DNA from: Bacteroidota bacterium
Lineage (GTDB): Bacteria > Bacteroidota > Bacteroidia > Chitinophagales > Chitinophagaceae
DNA: 64,000 bases
Reading direction: 5' to 3'
Assembly: GCA_018267575.1 (NCBI GenBank)
Contig: JAFDYF010000077.1
Coordinates: forward strand, 62,001 to 126,000
The position numbers and the translations under genes are program-made. How positions within the stretch are numbered: the first letter of the stretch is position 1; each line of letters begins with the position of its first letter. The notes under the pieces were generated by a model. That model saw only the letters and a program-made list of their open reading frames with translations, was not told the origin of the DNA and ran no database searches. This document shows positions 26,495 through 34,844 of this stretch, piece after piece.

Positions 26495-26842
26495 AAAAAT
26501 CAAGGCCTTTTTGTTTGACCCATTTGTATGATGCAGTGGTCTGCTGAATATTTCAAATCCTCCATACATATATTAAGCCTGTTACTAACACGGTTGTAAG
26601 GGTTATTTTGGTATAGCGTCAAACACTCCTTTGCCGAAGACCAAGACTATTTTCCGTTCATCCAATCCAATGGTTTTGCTGTAACCATCTTTTCCCCAGC
26701 TCGTCTTATCAATAATAAAAGTTTTAAGCCAATTATCATGCATTGCTGCCTACTATCATAAAACTATGTATTATGTAATACAAAGTACTCAATTTTGAAT
26801 TGTAATTAGCTAAAAATAGTACCAAAGAATAAAATAATTGTT
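26495..26842. other. 348-base gap between lgt and the outer-membrane receptor gene
   Basis: It contains one short minus-strand reading frame (26603-26743) with protein-like composition and otherwise AT-rich DNA. No clear terminator or exact TAnnTTTG promoter was seen. Confidence 0.5.
26603..26743 (-). CDS. Possible 46-residue ORF or remnant of a decayed gene
   Basis: ATG at 26743 to TAA at 26603. The product starts MHDNWLKTFIIDKTSWGKDG and ends KIVLVFGKGVFDAIPK. Its composition and hydrophobic pattern look like a piece of a folded protein, unlike the random frames in nearby AT-rich DNA. No family is recognised and there is no obvious promoter. It may be the tail of a gene lost by deletion. 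Confidence 0.25.
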   Translation of the reverse strand: MHDNWLKTFIIDKTSWGKDGYSKTIGLDERKIVLVFGKGVFDAIPK

Positions 26843-29311
26843 ATGAAAAAGTTTATTAAATTATTGATTGTCTGCTTCTTATTATCCTTTTCGTTTTTTG
26901 TGAATGCGCAGGACCAACTAGGAAGCATTAAAGGAACCATTAATGATGGCTCCAAAAAAGTGATTGAATCGGCCAGCGTTTCTCTACAGTTGGCTAAAGA
27001 TGGATCGGTGATTCAACAAGTCTTGTCTGATAAGTCTGGCAAGTTCGAGATTAACCATATCGCCGAAGGTCGTTATGTTGTTTCGGTCTCGGCGGTTGGT
27101 CATGAAAAATACAGTTCAGATACCTTAAAAATGGGGCCAAGCTCACAGTTGTCATTGAACAATATCGTGCTGCCCAACACGGTTACCGAACTAACGGCAG
27201 TAGCTGTTGTGGGCAAAAAATCTTTTATCGAGCAGAAAGCCGATAAAATGGTTGTGAATGTAGATGCCTCGCCCAGCAGTGCTGGTTCTTCGGCAATGGA
27301 TATTTTGGAAAAATCGCCAGGGGTAACGGTTGATAAGGATGGCAATATCAGTCTTAAAGGAAAACAAGGCGTTACCGTGATGATTGATGATAAGCCAACT
27401 TATCTGAACCCCACCCAATTGGCCAATTACCTGAAAAGCCTTCCCTCAACTGCTATTGATCAATTGGAGATCATGACCAACCCTTCTGCCAAATATGATG
27501 CGGCAGGCAATTCTGGTATCATCAATATCAAAACCAAAAAGAACAAAGTGAAAGGCTTTAATGGCAGCGGTACACTTACTCATACCCAAGGAGTATATGC
27601 AAAACCAGGAGGAAGTTTGAACCTTAATTATCGCAATGGCAAGTTCAATGTATTCATGAACGGAGGCTATACCCATTGGGAAGGTTTTCAAAACTTGGAT
27701 ATCAACCGCAACTATTTCGACCCATCGGGCAAGAACCTTACTTCCATTTTCTCACAGCATACTTTTATGAAGTTCAATAACCCTTCTTTGAACCTTAAAT
27801 TTGGGGTAGACTATTATCTTTCCAATAAAACAACCATTGGTTTTGTAGCTAGGGGTTTTAAGAACAATGAAAACGACCGTTCACAAAGCACCATATTTTT
27901 AAAGAACCCCAATAATCTGGTTGATTCCATTGTGTACTCGCCCAGCACGAACAATAGTGTTTGGAAAAACAAAGCCATTAACCTGAACTTCAGGCACCAG
28001 TTTGATTCGTTGGGAACAGAGCTTACGGCAGACGCAGATTATATCAGATACCAATCAAGCTCCAACCAATACTTCAGTAATATTACCTATAACCCCGACT
28101 GGTTGCCTACCGATACCAGCATATTGAAGGGAGATTTGCCCAGTGTGATTGATATATATAGTTTCAAATCCGATTTTGTGCACAAGTTCAAACATGACTT
28201 GAAATTTGAAGCTGGTCTGAAATCAAGTTATGTATCTACAGATAATACGGCCAACTATTCTAATGAGATAAATGGTATTTCTAAAGTGGATACCAGTAAA
28301 ACTAACCGCTTCTTGTATAGGGAAAATATCAATGCGGCTTACTTGAACCTGAGCCGGCAATTTAAAAAATGGAGTGTGCAGGCAGGGCTCAGGCTCGAGA
28401 ATACAAATTATTCCGGTCATCAACTTGGCAATGGATATACGGTGAACAAAAATGACTCTCTGTTCAAGAAGACCTATGTAAACCTTTTCCCCACTTTGTA
28501 TATCAGCTATCAGGCCAATGCAAAAAACATTTTTTCCATTAATTATGGAAGGCGTATCGATCGGCCCGCCTATGAAGATTTGAATCCGTTCCTATTTTTC
28601 TTGGATCAATATACCTATCAGGCTGGAAACCCTTATCTACAACCGCAGTACACACAGAACATTGAGTTGTCACACAGCTATAATAGTTTTTTGACCACTA
28701 CACTGAACTATAGCAATACCCGGAATTTTTTCACGGAAACTTTCGAGCAGTCTGGCCAGGCCACCATTGTTCGTAATGGTAATATCGGTAAAAGGCAAAA
28801 CGCTGGCGCTTCCATCAGCGCACAAATACCTGTAAATAAATGGTGGACTGCCATACTCTATACCAATGTGAACTATACCAAATTTACTGGCTTCCTTTAT
28901 GGTGAAAACATCAATGTAGATGGCACCACTTTAATGGCCAATCTGAATAACCAATTTAAATTGGGCAAAGGCCTAAATGGTGAACTTTCTGGTTGGTACC
29001 GTACCAAAGGAGTGGAAGGACAAGTGATTTTGGACCCGATGGGTCAGGCATCTGCTGCCATTTCAAAACAGGTATTGAAAGACAAGGGCAGTCTAAAGCT
29101 TGCTGTTCGGGATATATTTTATACCGGTAGCGTAAAGGGCTATATCAATTTCCAGCAAACAAAAGCCAGTTTCCAGAACACGAGGGATAGCCGTCAGGTG
29201 AGCCTCACGTTTACCTATCGTTTTGGAAAGCCTTTCAAAGCAGCCCAGCCAAGAAGAACCGGAGGAGCCAGCGACGAGCAAAGCCGCGTAAAAGCAGGTG
29301 GAAATAATTAA
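26843..29311 (+). CDS. Outer-membrane beta-barrel receptor (TonB-dependent-receptor-like, OMP_b-brl_3)
   Basis: An 822-residue outer-membrane protein. The signal peptide ends near FFVNAQ. A carboxypeptidase-regulatory-like domain covers about 28-115 (GSIKGTINDGSKK). A plug-like domain (about 120-235) has MDILEKSPGVTVDKDGNISL and PSAKYDAAGNSGIINIKTKK. The rest is a barrel rich in Tyr/Asn with alternating strands, ending SLTFTYRFGKPF plus a 26-residue basic, Gly-rich tail. Proteins of this type have the plug/barrel of SusC/TonB receptors; ligands are generally unknown. No SusD partner follows. It is single and ends in a strong terminator. Confidence 0.85.
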   Translation: MKKFIKLLIVCFLLSFSFFVNAQDQLGSIKGTINDGSKKVIESASVSLQLAKDGSVIQQVLSDKSGKFEINHIAEGRYVVSVSAVGHEKYSSDTLKMGPSSQLSLNNIVLPNTVTELTAVAVVGKKSFIEQKADKMVVNVDASPSSAGSSAMDILEKSPGVTVDKDGNISLKGKQGVTVMIDDKPTYLNPTQLANYLKSLPSTAIDQLEIMTNPSAKYDAAGNSGIINIKTKKNKVKGFNGSGTLTHTQGVYAKPGGSLNLNYRNGKFNVFMNGGYTHWEGFQNLDINRNYFDPSGKNLTSIFSQHTFMKFNNPSLNLKFGVDYYLSNKTTIGFVARGFKNNENDRSQSTIFLKNPNNLVDSIVYSPSTNNSVWKNKAINLNFRHQFDSLGTELTADADYIRYQSSSNQYFSNITYNPDWLPTDTSILKGDLPSVIDIYSFKSDFVHKFKHDLKFEAGLKSSYVSTDNTANYSNEINGISKVDTSKTNRFLYRENINAAYLNLSRQFKKWSVQAGLRLENTNYSGHQLGNGYTVNKNDSLFKKTYVNLFPTLYISYQANAKNIFSINYGRRIDRPAYEDLNPFLFFLDQYTYQAGNPYLQPQYTQNIELSHSYNSFLTTTLNYSNTRNFFTETFEQSGQATIVRNGNIGKRQNAGASISAQIPVNKWWTAILYTNVNYTKFTGFLYGENINVDGTTLMANLNNQFKLGKGLNGELSGWYRTKGVEGQVILDPMGQASAAISKQVLKDKGSLKLAVRDIFYTGSVKGYINFQQTKASFQNTRDSRQVSLTFTYRFGKPFKAAQPRRTGGASDEQSRVKAGGNN

Positions 29312-29340
29312 ACTTTCTCTGTTATAGTTGGTTTTGGTTT

Positions 29341-29373
29341 ATAAAGCCCTTTTTCTAAAGGGCTTTATTTTTA
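29341..29373 (+). terminator. Intrinsic terminator after the outer-membrane receptor gene
   Basis: Perfect 12-bp stem: ATAAAGCCCTTT (29341-29352) and AAAGGGCTTTAT (29357-29368) with a 4-base loop and a T-run. The yajQ -7 element overlaps its tail. Confidence 0.9.
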
Positions 29374-29379
29374 CATTTG
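29372..29379 (+). promoter_or_regulatory. Promoter -7 element for the YajQ-family gene (TACATTTG)
   Basis: Exact TAnnTTTG match 19 bases before the ATG at 29399, directly abutting the preceding terminator. Confidence 0.55.
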
Positions 29380-29398
29380 TGCTATAAAAAATTTATCT

Positions 29399-29890
29399 AT
29401 GCCTTCTTTTGATATCGTAAGCAAGGTGGAGCTACAGACTCTGGACAATGTGGTGAACATTGTAAAAAAAGAAATCACCAACCGGTTTGATTTCAAAGAT
29501 TCCCCAGTAGAGATTGACCTCAGCAAGAAAGAAATGAAGCTCATGTTGGAAGCGGAAAGTGATATGAAACTGAAGCAGATTATCGATGTGTTGATTAGCC
29601 GGTCGGTAAAACAGGGGTTGGACCCACTTTCCTATGATTTTTCCAAAGAGGCTTACCCAAGTGGAAAAACTGTAAAACAAGAAATACAGGTCAGGAATGG
29701 GTTGAAACAGGATGATGCCAAAAAAGTGGTGAAACTGATCAAGGATTCCGGTTTAAAAGTACAATCCCAGATTATGGACGACCTGGTGCGGGTAACTGCA
29801 AAAAAAATTGATGACCTTCAAGCTGTTATACAACTTTGTAAAAACAGCAGCCTAGGGTTGCCGATGCAGTATTTGAATATGAGGAGCTAG
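29399..29890 (+). CDS. YajQ family nucleotide-binding protein (UPF0234)
   Basis: A 163-residue protein of the YajQ family, full length. It starts MPSFDIVSKVELQTLDN and has NRFDFKDSPVEIDL, the central IDVLISRSVKQGLDP and the end VIQLCKNSSLGLPMQYLNMR. Family members bind nucleotides; one from Xanthomonas is a cyclic-di-GMP effector. Whether this one binds cyclic-di-GMP is unknown. It is single, between a terminator and the L31 promoter. Confidence 0.93.
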   Translation: MPSFDIVSKVELQTLDNVVNIVKKEITNRFDFKDSPVEIDLSKKEMKLMLEAESDMKLKQIIDVLISRSVKQGLDPLSYDFSKEAYPSGKTVKQEIQVRNGLKQDDAKKVVKLIKDSGLKVQSQIMDDLVRVTAKKIDDLQAVIQLCKNSSLGLPMQYLNMRS

Positions 29891-30014
29891 TAGGAAGGTG
29901 AAAGGTAGGAGATGGAGGGTTTGAGGTGGAAGGTTTATGGTTTTGAAAGCGTTGCAAGTAGTGTTTTATACTAGAATTAAGTTTAGGATGGATCTCAGTT
30001 TAAGCCAAATTAGA

Positions 30015-30045
30015 TTTGGTAGACCGCTTTAAAAACTTAATTTTG
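30015..30045 (+). promoter_or_regulatory. Full promoter for rpmE2: TTTG, 19 bases, TAATTTTG
   Basis: TTTG at 30015-30018 and TAATTTTG at 30038-30045 are separated by exactly 19 bases. This is the best match in the window to the Bacteroidota sigma-A consensus. Confidence 0.75.
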
Positions 30046-30063
30046 CACTCTTATTTTTTAATT

Positions 30064-30083
30064 TGTACGGCAAAATCCGTGCA
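30064..30083 (+). promoter_or_regulatory. Small hairpin in the L31 leader
   Basis: TGTACGG (30064-30070) pairs with CCGTGCA (30077-30083), one G-U, 6-base loop. It lies in the predicted 50-base leader of rpmE2. L31 leaders with autoregulatory roles are described in other phyla. Confidence 0.35.
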
Positions 30084-30102
30084 TCCTCAAATCATATAAA
30101 TT

Positions 30103-30357
30103 ATGAAAAAAGGCATCCATCCAACGAGTTATCGTTTTGTAGTGTTCAAAGACATGAGTAATGGCTATTCTTTTTTGAGCCGTTCTTCCGCTCCTTCCAG
30201 AGAAACCGTTAAATGGGAAGATGGGAATGAATACCCATTGATTAAGTTGGAGATTTCCAGTATGTCACATCCTTTCTTTACCGGAAAAAATATGCTGGTT
30301 GACACTGCCGGCCGTATTGATAAATTCAATAAGCGTTACGAGAAAAGAGCCAAATAA
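30103..30357 (+). CDS. rpmE2: 50S ribosomal protein L31 type B
   Basis: bL31, 84 residues, in the zinc-independent type B form. The CxxC zinc ligands of type A are absent and the length is greater than the roughly 70 of type A. Recognisable segments are [38 protein letters not shown] and the basic end [12 protein letters not shown]. Type B copies are often induced by zinc starvation in organisms that carry both forms; in many Bacteroidota it is the only one. It is monocistronic, with a strong promoter and terminator. Confidence 0.95.
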   Translation: MKKGIHPTSYRFVVFKDMSNGYSFLSRSSAPSRETVKWEDGNEYPLIKLEISSMSHPFFTGKNMLVDTAGRIDKFNKRYEKRAK

Positions 30358-30376
30358 TTTTTTTATAAAAGAGATC

Positions 30377-30409
30377 AATCCCTTTCGCAACCCGAAAGGG
30401 ATTTTTTTT
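30377..30409 (+). terminator. Intrinsic terminator after rpmE2
   Basis: Perfect 11-bp stem AATCCCTTTCG (30377-30387) and CGAAAGGGATT (30393-30403), 5-base loop, followed by T residues. Confidence 0.92.
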
Positions 30410-30446
30410 GAGCCCCATCCTCATTAGATTATTGTAGTTTTAGCCC

Positions 30447-31472
30447 ATGAACCCGATTGAATTAAATGACCATTTATCGGAGGATACCCTTTATCCATTC
30501 ACACTCACCAGATCTGTGCTAGATCTGCGTATTGGCATCCTGACATTGAGGGAGAAATGGGCATTGATGAGCGGTCAAGAAATCGTGGTGAATCATGATA
30601 AAGAAAATGGCGGCCTGCCTGCCAATATCATCCCGTCTATTGGCTTGATCGAAAATATTAAAAAGGGGAAATGGGATTTTGCTAATGAAAAACGGTTAAC
30701 CCACTCTTGGCAGATTTTTCAACTGACAGATGAAACCATACGTTCTGATTTTGACTTGCTCACCGAAAATAGAAAAAGCCATCCTGTTTCCAATACCAAC
30801 CATTTGATATCACCAGCCTCTATCTTTATTGAGGAAGGAGTGAAGATGGAGTATGTGATACTCAACGCATCTACCGGGCCCATTTATATTTCCAAGAACT
30901 CAGAGATTATGGAAGGGAGCATAGTACGCGGCCCATTTTTTTTGGGTGAAGGGAGTGTATTAAAAATGGGCACCAAAGTGTACGGAGCCACCTCCATCGG
31001 AAAAAAATGTGTTGTCGGTGGCGAGATTAAAAACTCCGTATTTTTTGATTATTCCAATAAAGCACACGATGGCTATATCGGGGATTCTGTAATTGGGGCC
31101 TGGTGCAACTTGGGGGCAGGCACCTCCAATTCAAACTTAAAAAACACGGCAGGTATTGTAAAGGCCTGGAGCCAGCATGATTATGGATATCTGGCTGTAG
31201 GAGCCAAATGTGGCTTGCTGCTGGGCGACTATTCCCGTAGTGCTATCAACACTTCTTTTAATACCGGAACGGTTACAGGTATTTGCTGCAATATTTTTGG
31301 CTCGGGGCTTAGCCCAAAACATATTCCCAGTTTTTCTTGGGGCTACCCCGTGTTTGGGAAATATCAAGTTGAAAAGGCGATTGTGGATATTGCCAACTGG
31401 AAGAAATTGAAAAATGAATTGTTGACAGATCGTGAAATTCAGGTTTTGAAGCATATTTTTGAAAAATTTTAA
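30447..31472 (+). CDS. GlmU-family sugar nucleotidyltransferase/acyltransferase-like protein
   Basis: A 341-residue protein common in Bacteroidota and usually annotated as GlmU family. The C-terminal half (about 115-320) is a left-handed beta helix with hexapeptide-type turns (AHDGYIGDSVIGAWCNLGAG and then SNLKN), resembling the acetyltransferase half of GlmU. The N-terminal part (about 1-110) lacks the LxxGxGTRM pyrophosphorylase loop, so it is not a full bifunctional GlmU. The likely role is in amino-sugar nucleotide synthesis for the envelope; the exact reaction is uncertain. It is followed by tpiA after 11 bases, forming an operon. Confidence 0.75.
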   Translation: MNPIELNDHLSEDTLYPFTLTRSVLDLRIGILTLREKWALMSGQEIVVNHDKENGGLPANIIPSIGLIENIKKGKWDFANEKRLTHSWQIFQLTDETIRSDFDLLTENRKSHPVSNTNHLISPASIFIEEGVKMEYVILNASTGPIYISKNSEIMEGSIVRGPFFLGEGSVLKMGTKVYGATSIGKKCVVGGEIKNSVFFDYSNKAHDGYIGDSVIGAWCNLGAGTSNSNLKNTAGIVKAWSQHDYGYLAVGAKCGLLLGDYSRSAINTSFNTGTVTGICCNIFGSGLSPKHIPSFSWGYPVFGKYQVEKAIVDIANWKKLKNELLTDREIQVLKHIFEKF

Positions 31473-31483
31473 AAATAAAACCA

Positions 31484-32245
31484 ATGCGTAAACAAATAGC
31501 TGCAGCCAATTGGAAAATGAATCTTACCTATCAGCAAGGCGAACAATTGCTCCAGGAAATTTTGGATGCTAAAATCCATTTAAAGGAAGATCAGCGGGCA
31601 GTATTTGCCGTTCCGGCTCCCTATCTTACCATGGCTGGGCAAAAATTAGCTGGTTCAAAAAACTATTTCGCTTCAGCTCAGAATTGCTATAATAAAAAAT
31701 CAGGTGCTTATACTGGAGAGACTGCAGCAGAGATGCTGAAGTCGATAGGCATTGAGTTTTGCGTGGTAGGTCATAGTGAGCGGAGGGAATATTTTAATGA
31801 AAGCAATCAAATGTTGTTCGAGAAAATGCAGTTGTGCCTGGAAAACGAGATTGCCCCTATATTTTGTTGCGGGGAACCATTGTCGATCCGTGAAGCGGGA
31901 ACACAAAATAGTTATGTGGAAACACAATTAAAAGAATCGCTTTTTGATTTCAATGAGGCACAACTTCAAAAAATAGTGATTGCCTATGAACCCATTTGGG
32001 CAATTGGTACCGGTAAAACAGCCAGTACAGAACAAGCGCAAGAAATGCATGCACATATCAGGGCGGTGCTTGCCAAGCAATATGGCAATACCGTTGCGGA
32101 AAATATTTCTATTTTATATGGTGGCAGTGTAAAAGCCAATAATGCCAAAGAATTGTTTTCCTGCCTCGATGTGGATGGAGGATTGGTTGGCGGCGCATCC
32201 TTGGTGGCTAAGGATTTTATCACAATCATACAATCATTAAAATAA
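31484..32245 (+). CDS. tpiA: Triosephosphate isomerase
   Basis: Glycolytic enzyme interconverting dihydroxyacetone phosphate and glyceraldehyde 3-phosphate; 253 residues, standard length. All catalytic elements are present: AANWKMN with the lysine, the histidine in VVGHSERREYF, the glutamate in AYEPIWAIGTGKTAS (flexible loop IGTGKTA) and the phosphate-binding ILYGGSVK. It lies 11 bases after the GlmU-like gene, in the same transcript. Confidence 0.97.
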   Translation: MRKQIAAANWKMNLTYQQGEQLLQEILDAKIHLKEDQRAVFAVPAPYLTMAGQKLAGSKNYFASAQNCYNKKSGAYTGETAAEMLKSIGIEFCVVGHSERREYFNESNQMLFEKMQLCLENEIAPIFCCGEPLSIREAGTQNSYVETQLKESLFDFNEAQLQKIVIAYEPIWAIGTGKTASTEQAQEMHAHIRAVLAKQYGNTVAENISILYGGSVKANNAKELFSCLDVDGGLVGGASLVAKDFITIIQSLK

Positions 32246-32302
32246 ATGCTGCAGCTAAAGCGGGGCTATCCCTGCTTTTAAAAACAAATCAAAAAAATCA
32301 TT

Positions 32303-33781
32303 TTGGTCAGCATCAAAAAAAACTTGGTTTATAATGCGATTTTGTCGATTAGCCAGGTTTTGATTCCTTTGATCACCATGCCTTATCTCTCAAGGGTCCT
32401 CAACCCAGATGGTATTGGGCAAGTGAATTTTATTGATTCTTTTGCTAACTATTTTATTTCCATCGCCGAGTTGGGCATGGTGGTCTATAGCATTCGCGAA
32501 GTAGCGAGAGCAAGCCAGGACAAAAAAAAGCTAAACAAGCTAGTAAGTGAGCTTTTTGTGCTTCATTTTATTACTAGTTGTATTGCCATCCTCATCTATT
32601 TACTGTTTGTTGCCATTTTTTCCCATAAAATTCATGATTATCGGCTGGTATGGTTTGCTTTGGCTTATATACTCGTCAACGCTTTTTCATGCGAGTGGTA
32701 TTATTGGGGAAAAGAGCAATTCCGCTTTATCACCATCAGGAGTCTGATCACTCGATTTCTGGGTTTGGTAGCGATGTTTCTGTTGGTTCGTCATCCTGAT
32801 GATTACTACTTGTATTATGCTATCATTATCTCGGCAGGTGCAGGAAATATTATTTGGAACAATATACTCTTGTTTCGCAAGATCGATTTTCATTTTCGTG
32901 GGCTCAACTGGAAAAGGCATCTACGTTTTCTATGGGTAACTTTTGCAATGACCTTGGCTTATGATATCCCATTTATGTTGGATAATGTAATACTTGGTTT
33001 TGCAGGTACGGTATTCGCAGTTGGGATTTATTCTATGGGTATAAAAATTGTCCGTATTGCTGGTGTTGTGGTAACAGATATCTTTCACGTTTATTATCCA
33101 CGGATGGTGAGATTAATCAAAGAAAACAATATCTGTCAGTTGAAGGCTGCTGTTTCTCAAAGTTTACAGTTGATCAATACGCTTACCATTCCCATCTCTG
33201 TAGGCATTCTTATTTTTTCCGACGTGTTGGTGAAGCCATTTTTGGGAAACAAGTTTTTGCAGGTTTCAACCGATTTGCGCATCTTGGCATTTTATCCTTT
33301 TGTAAAATCCTATAGTATTTTTCTGAGCAAACAGATTTTGATATCCTATCAGTTGGATAAAATGGTGTTGCAAACTTTAGTGGTTGGTAGTATCATCTTC
33401 GTGTTATTTGGATACTTTTTTTCTGTAAAATGGTTAGACAAGGGTATGTGTGCGGCCACCATGCTTACAGAGATGGCTGTGATTGTATTAAACTATTATT
33501 ATGCAAAACGAAGGCTGCCGCATTCGATTCAGTTATTTGATACCCGCAGTTTCCTATATGCGTTGATTAGCTCGGTCCCTTTTATTGGGTTCTATTTTTT
33601 GGCAAAAAATTTCTGGCAAAATTCATCGGTTGTTTTATTTGTTTCCGCTCCTCTTAGTATTGTTTCTTATTTCCTAGTGCAAAAACTGGTTTTCAAGAAC
33701 GCTTTGGTTGAAAAATTGACCGCACATTCTATAAGTTATTTTTTTCAAAGCTCAAGTAGGAGGATTGATGTTACAGAATGA
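32303..33781 (+). CDS. Oligosaccharide flippase family protein (Wzx-like)
   Basis: A 492-residue polytopic membrane protein of the polysaccharide-transporter (MATE/Wzx) superfamily. It begins SIKKNLVYNAILSISQVLIP and has the typical PYLSRVLNPDGIGQVNF; about 12-14 hydrophobic helices are visible. It would flip lipid-linked oligosaccharide units across the inner membrane. The first usable start is TTG 32303; no ATG occurs before residue 26, so a non-ATG start is likely. It begins a small surface-polysaccharide island and overlaps the next gene by 14 bases. Confidence 0.85.
   Translation: MVSIKKNLVYNAILSISQVLIPLITMPYLSRVLNPDGIGQVNFIDSFANYFISIAELGMVVYSIREVARASQDKKKLNKLVSELFVLHFITSCIAILIYLLFVAIFSHKIHDYRLVWFALAYILVNAFSCEWYYWGKEQFRFITIRSLITRFLGLVAMFLLVRHPDDYYLYYAIIISAGAGNIIWNNILLFRKIDFHFRGLNWKRHLRFLWVTFAMTLAYDIPFMLDNVILGFAGTVFAVGIYSMGIKIVRIAGVVVTDIFHVYYPRMVRLIKENNICQLKAAVSQSLQLINTLTIPISVGILIFSDVLVKPFLGNKFLQVSTDLRILAFYPFVKSYSIFLSKQILISYQLDKMVLQTLVVGSIIFVLFGYFFSVKWLDKGMCAATMLTEMAVIVLNYYYAKRRLPHSIQLFDTRSFLYALISSVPFIGFYFLAKNFWQNSSVVLFVSAPLSIVSYFLVQKLVFKNALVEKLTAHSISYFFQSSSRRIDVTE
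33758..33763 (+). promoter_or_regulatory. Strong Shine-Dalgarno AGGAGG deciding the glycosyltransferase start
   Basis: AGGAGG ends 4 bases before ATG 33768 and selects that codon over the TTG at 33765. Such strong ribosome-binding sites are uncommon elsewhere in this window; here the site lies inside the end of the upstream flippase gene and suggests coupled translation. Confidence 0.6.
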
Positions 33782-34817
33782 TACCATAGAAAAATACTAT
33801 TGCCTCGTTGAACATACAGGTCTTCAATACCAGCATGGAGGCGTTGGTATTACAGATGCTGAGAAAATTATAATGGGTTTAGGTATTCAGCTGATCCGTT
33901 TTCCAAATGAGGAAAGCCATGGTATCATGGCTAAATGGAATAGACTGAAATACTTGATTAATCAATTTTTTAAGCTACCCAAGGGAGCGGTGGTTATTTT
34001 TCCCTTTCCCATGTTTGCCAGTTTGTCTAGGTGGATGCTGCATCTTTTGCGTTTTCGGAAAAGCATCAAGCTGGTTTGTTTTATTCATGATATCGATGGG
34101 CTAAGGGATTGCGATAGCAAATTGTTGAGTGAGGAATTGAATTTTCTGAAACGATACCACTATTTTATTGTTCATAATGAATCGATGGAAGATTGGATAA
34201 AAGCAAATGTGGGGGACTGTTTTTGCGGCAAGTTATTTTTGTTTGATTATTTGGCCGAGCCAAGTCAAACGGTTCATGAAAAGAAAAATGAGATTATTTT
34301 TGCTGGTAATCTCAGCAAGAGCGGTTTTTTGCAAAAATGGGATGTTTTGCCAATCAATCAGCAAACATGGCAGTTTCATATTTATGGTCAAGGGGATCTG
34401 GCAGATTTTTCGAGCAAAAAAAACACCAACTACAAAGGGGTATATGATCCCCATCAATTACCCGCTCTGATTGAAGGGAGCTTTGGACTGGTTTGGGATG
34501 GCAATGAAGTTGAAACCTGTGCAGGTAAATTTGGTGATTATCTTAGGTACAATAGCCCGCATAAAGTTTCTTTGTACATGATGAGTGGTCTGCCCATCAT
34601 TGTTTGGGAAAAAGCAGCCATTGCGAAATTTGTATTGAAGGAAAAGATTGGTTTTACGATTGGCTCATTGTATGAGATTAAGGACAAACTGGATGCATTA
34701 ACTGAGGATGAATATAATGTTATGCGAGAAAACACCAAACCCATTGCCCGCAAATTGTCGAAAGGCGGGTTTTTACAATCAGCCGTTGACTTGTTGATGG
34801 AGGAGATGGAAGGGTAG
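33768..34817 (+). CDS. Glycosyltransferase, galactofuranosyltransferase/Gtf3-like
   Basis: A 349-residue glycosyltransferase with a GT-B look. The C-terminal half contains GLVWDGNEVETCAG, then YLRYNSPHKVSLYMMSGLPI and AAIAKFVLKEKIGF. This combination is seen in WbbI-type galactofuranosyltransferases and in streptococcal Gtf3-like glucosyltransferases. The donor sugar cannot be decided from sequence. It overlaps the flippase gene and is followed after 27 bases by another glycosyltransferase, so it probably acts in building the same repeat unit. Confidence 0.8.
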   Translation: MLQNDTIEKYYCLVEHTGLQYQHGGVGITDAEKIIMGLGIQLIRFPNEESHGIMAKWNRLKYLINQFFKLPKGAVVIFPFPMFASLSRWMLHLLRFRKSIKLVCFIHDIDGLRDCDSKLLSEELNFLKRYHYFIVHNESMEDWIKANVGDCFCGKLFLFDYLAEPSQTVHEKKNEIIFAGNLSKSGFLQKWDVLPINQQTWQFHIYGQGDLADFSSKKNTNYKGVYDPHQLPALIEGSFGLVWDGNEVETCAGKFGDYLRYNSPHKVSLYMMSGLPIIVWEKAAIAKFVLKEKIGFTIGSLYEIKDKLDALTEDEYNVMRENTKPIARKLSKGGFLQSAVDLLMEEMEG

Positions 34818-34844
34818 TTTTATTTTGTAGCACGAATACGAATT

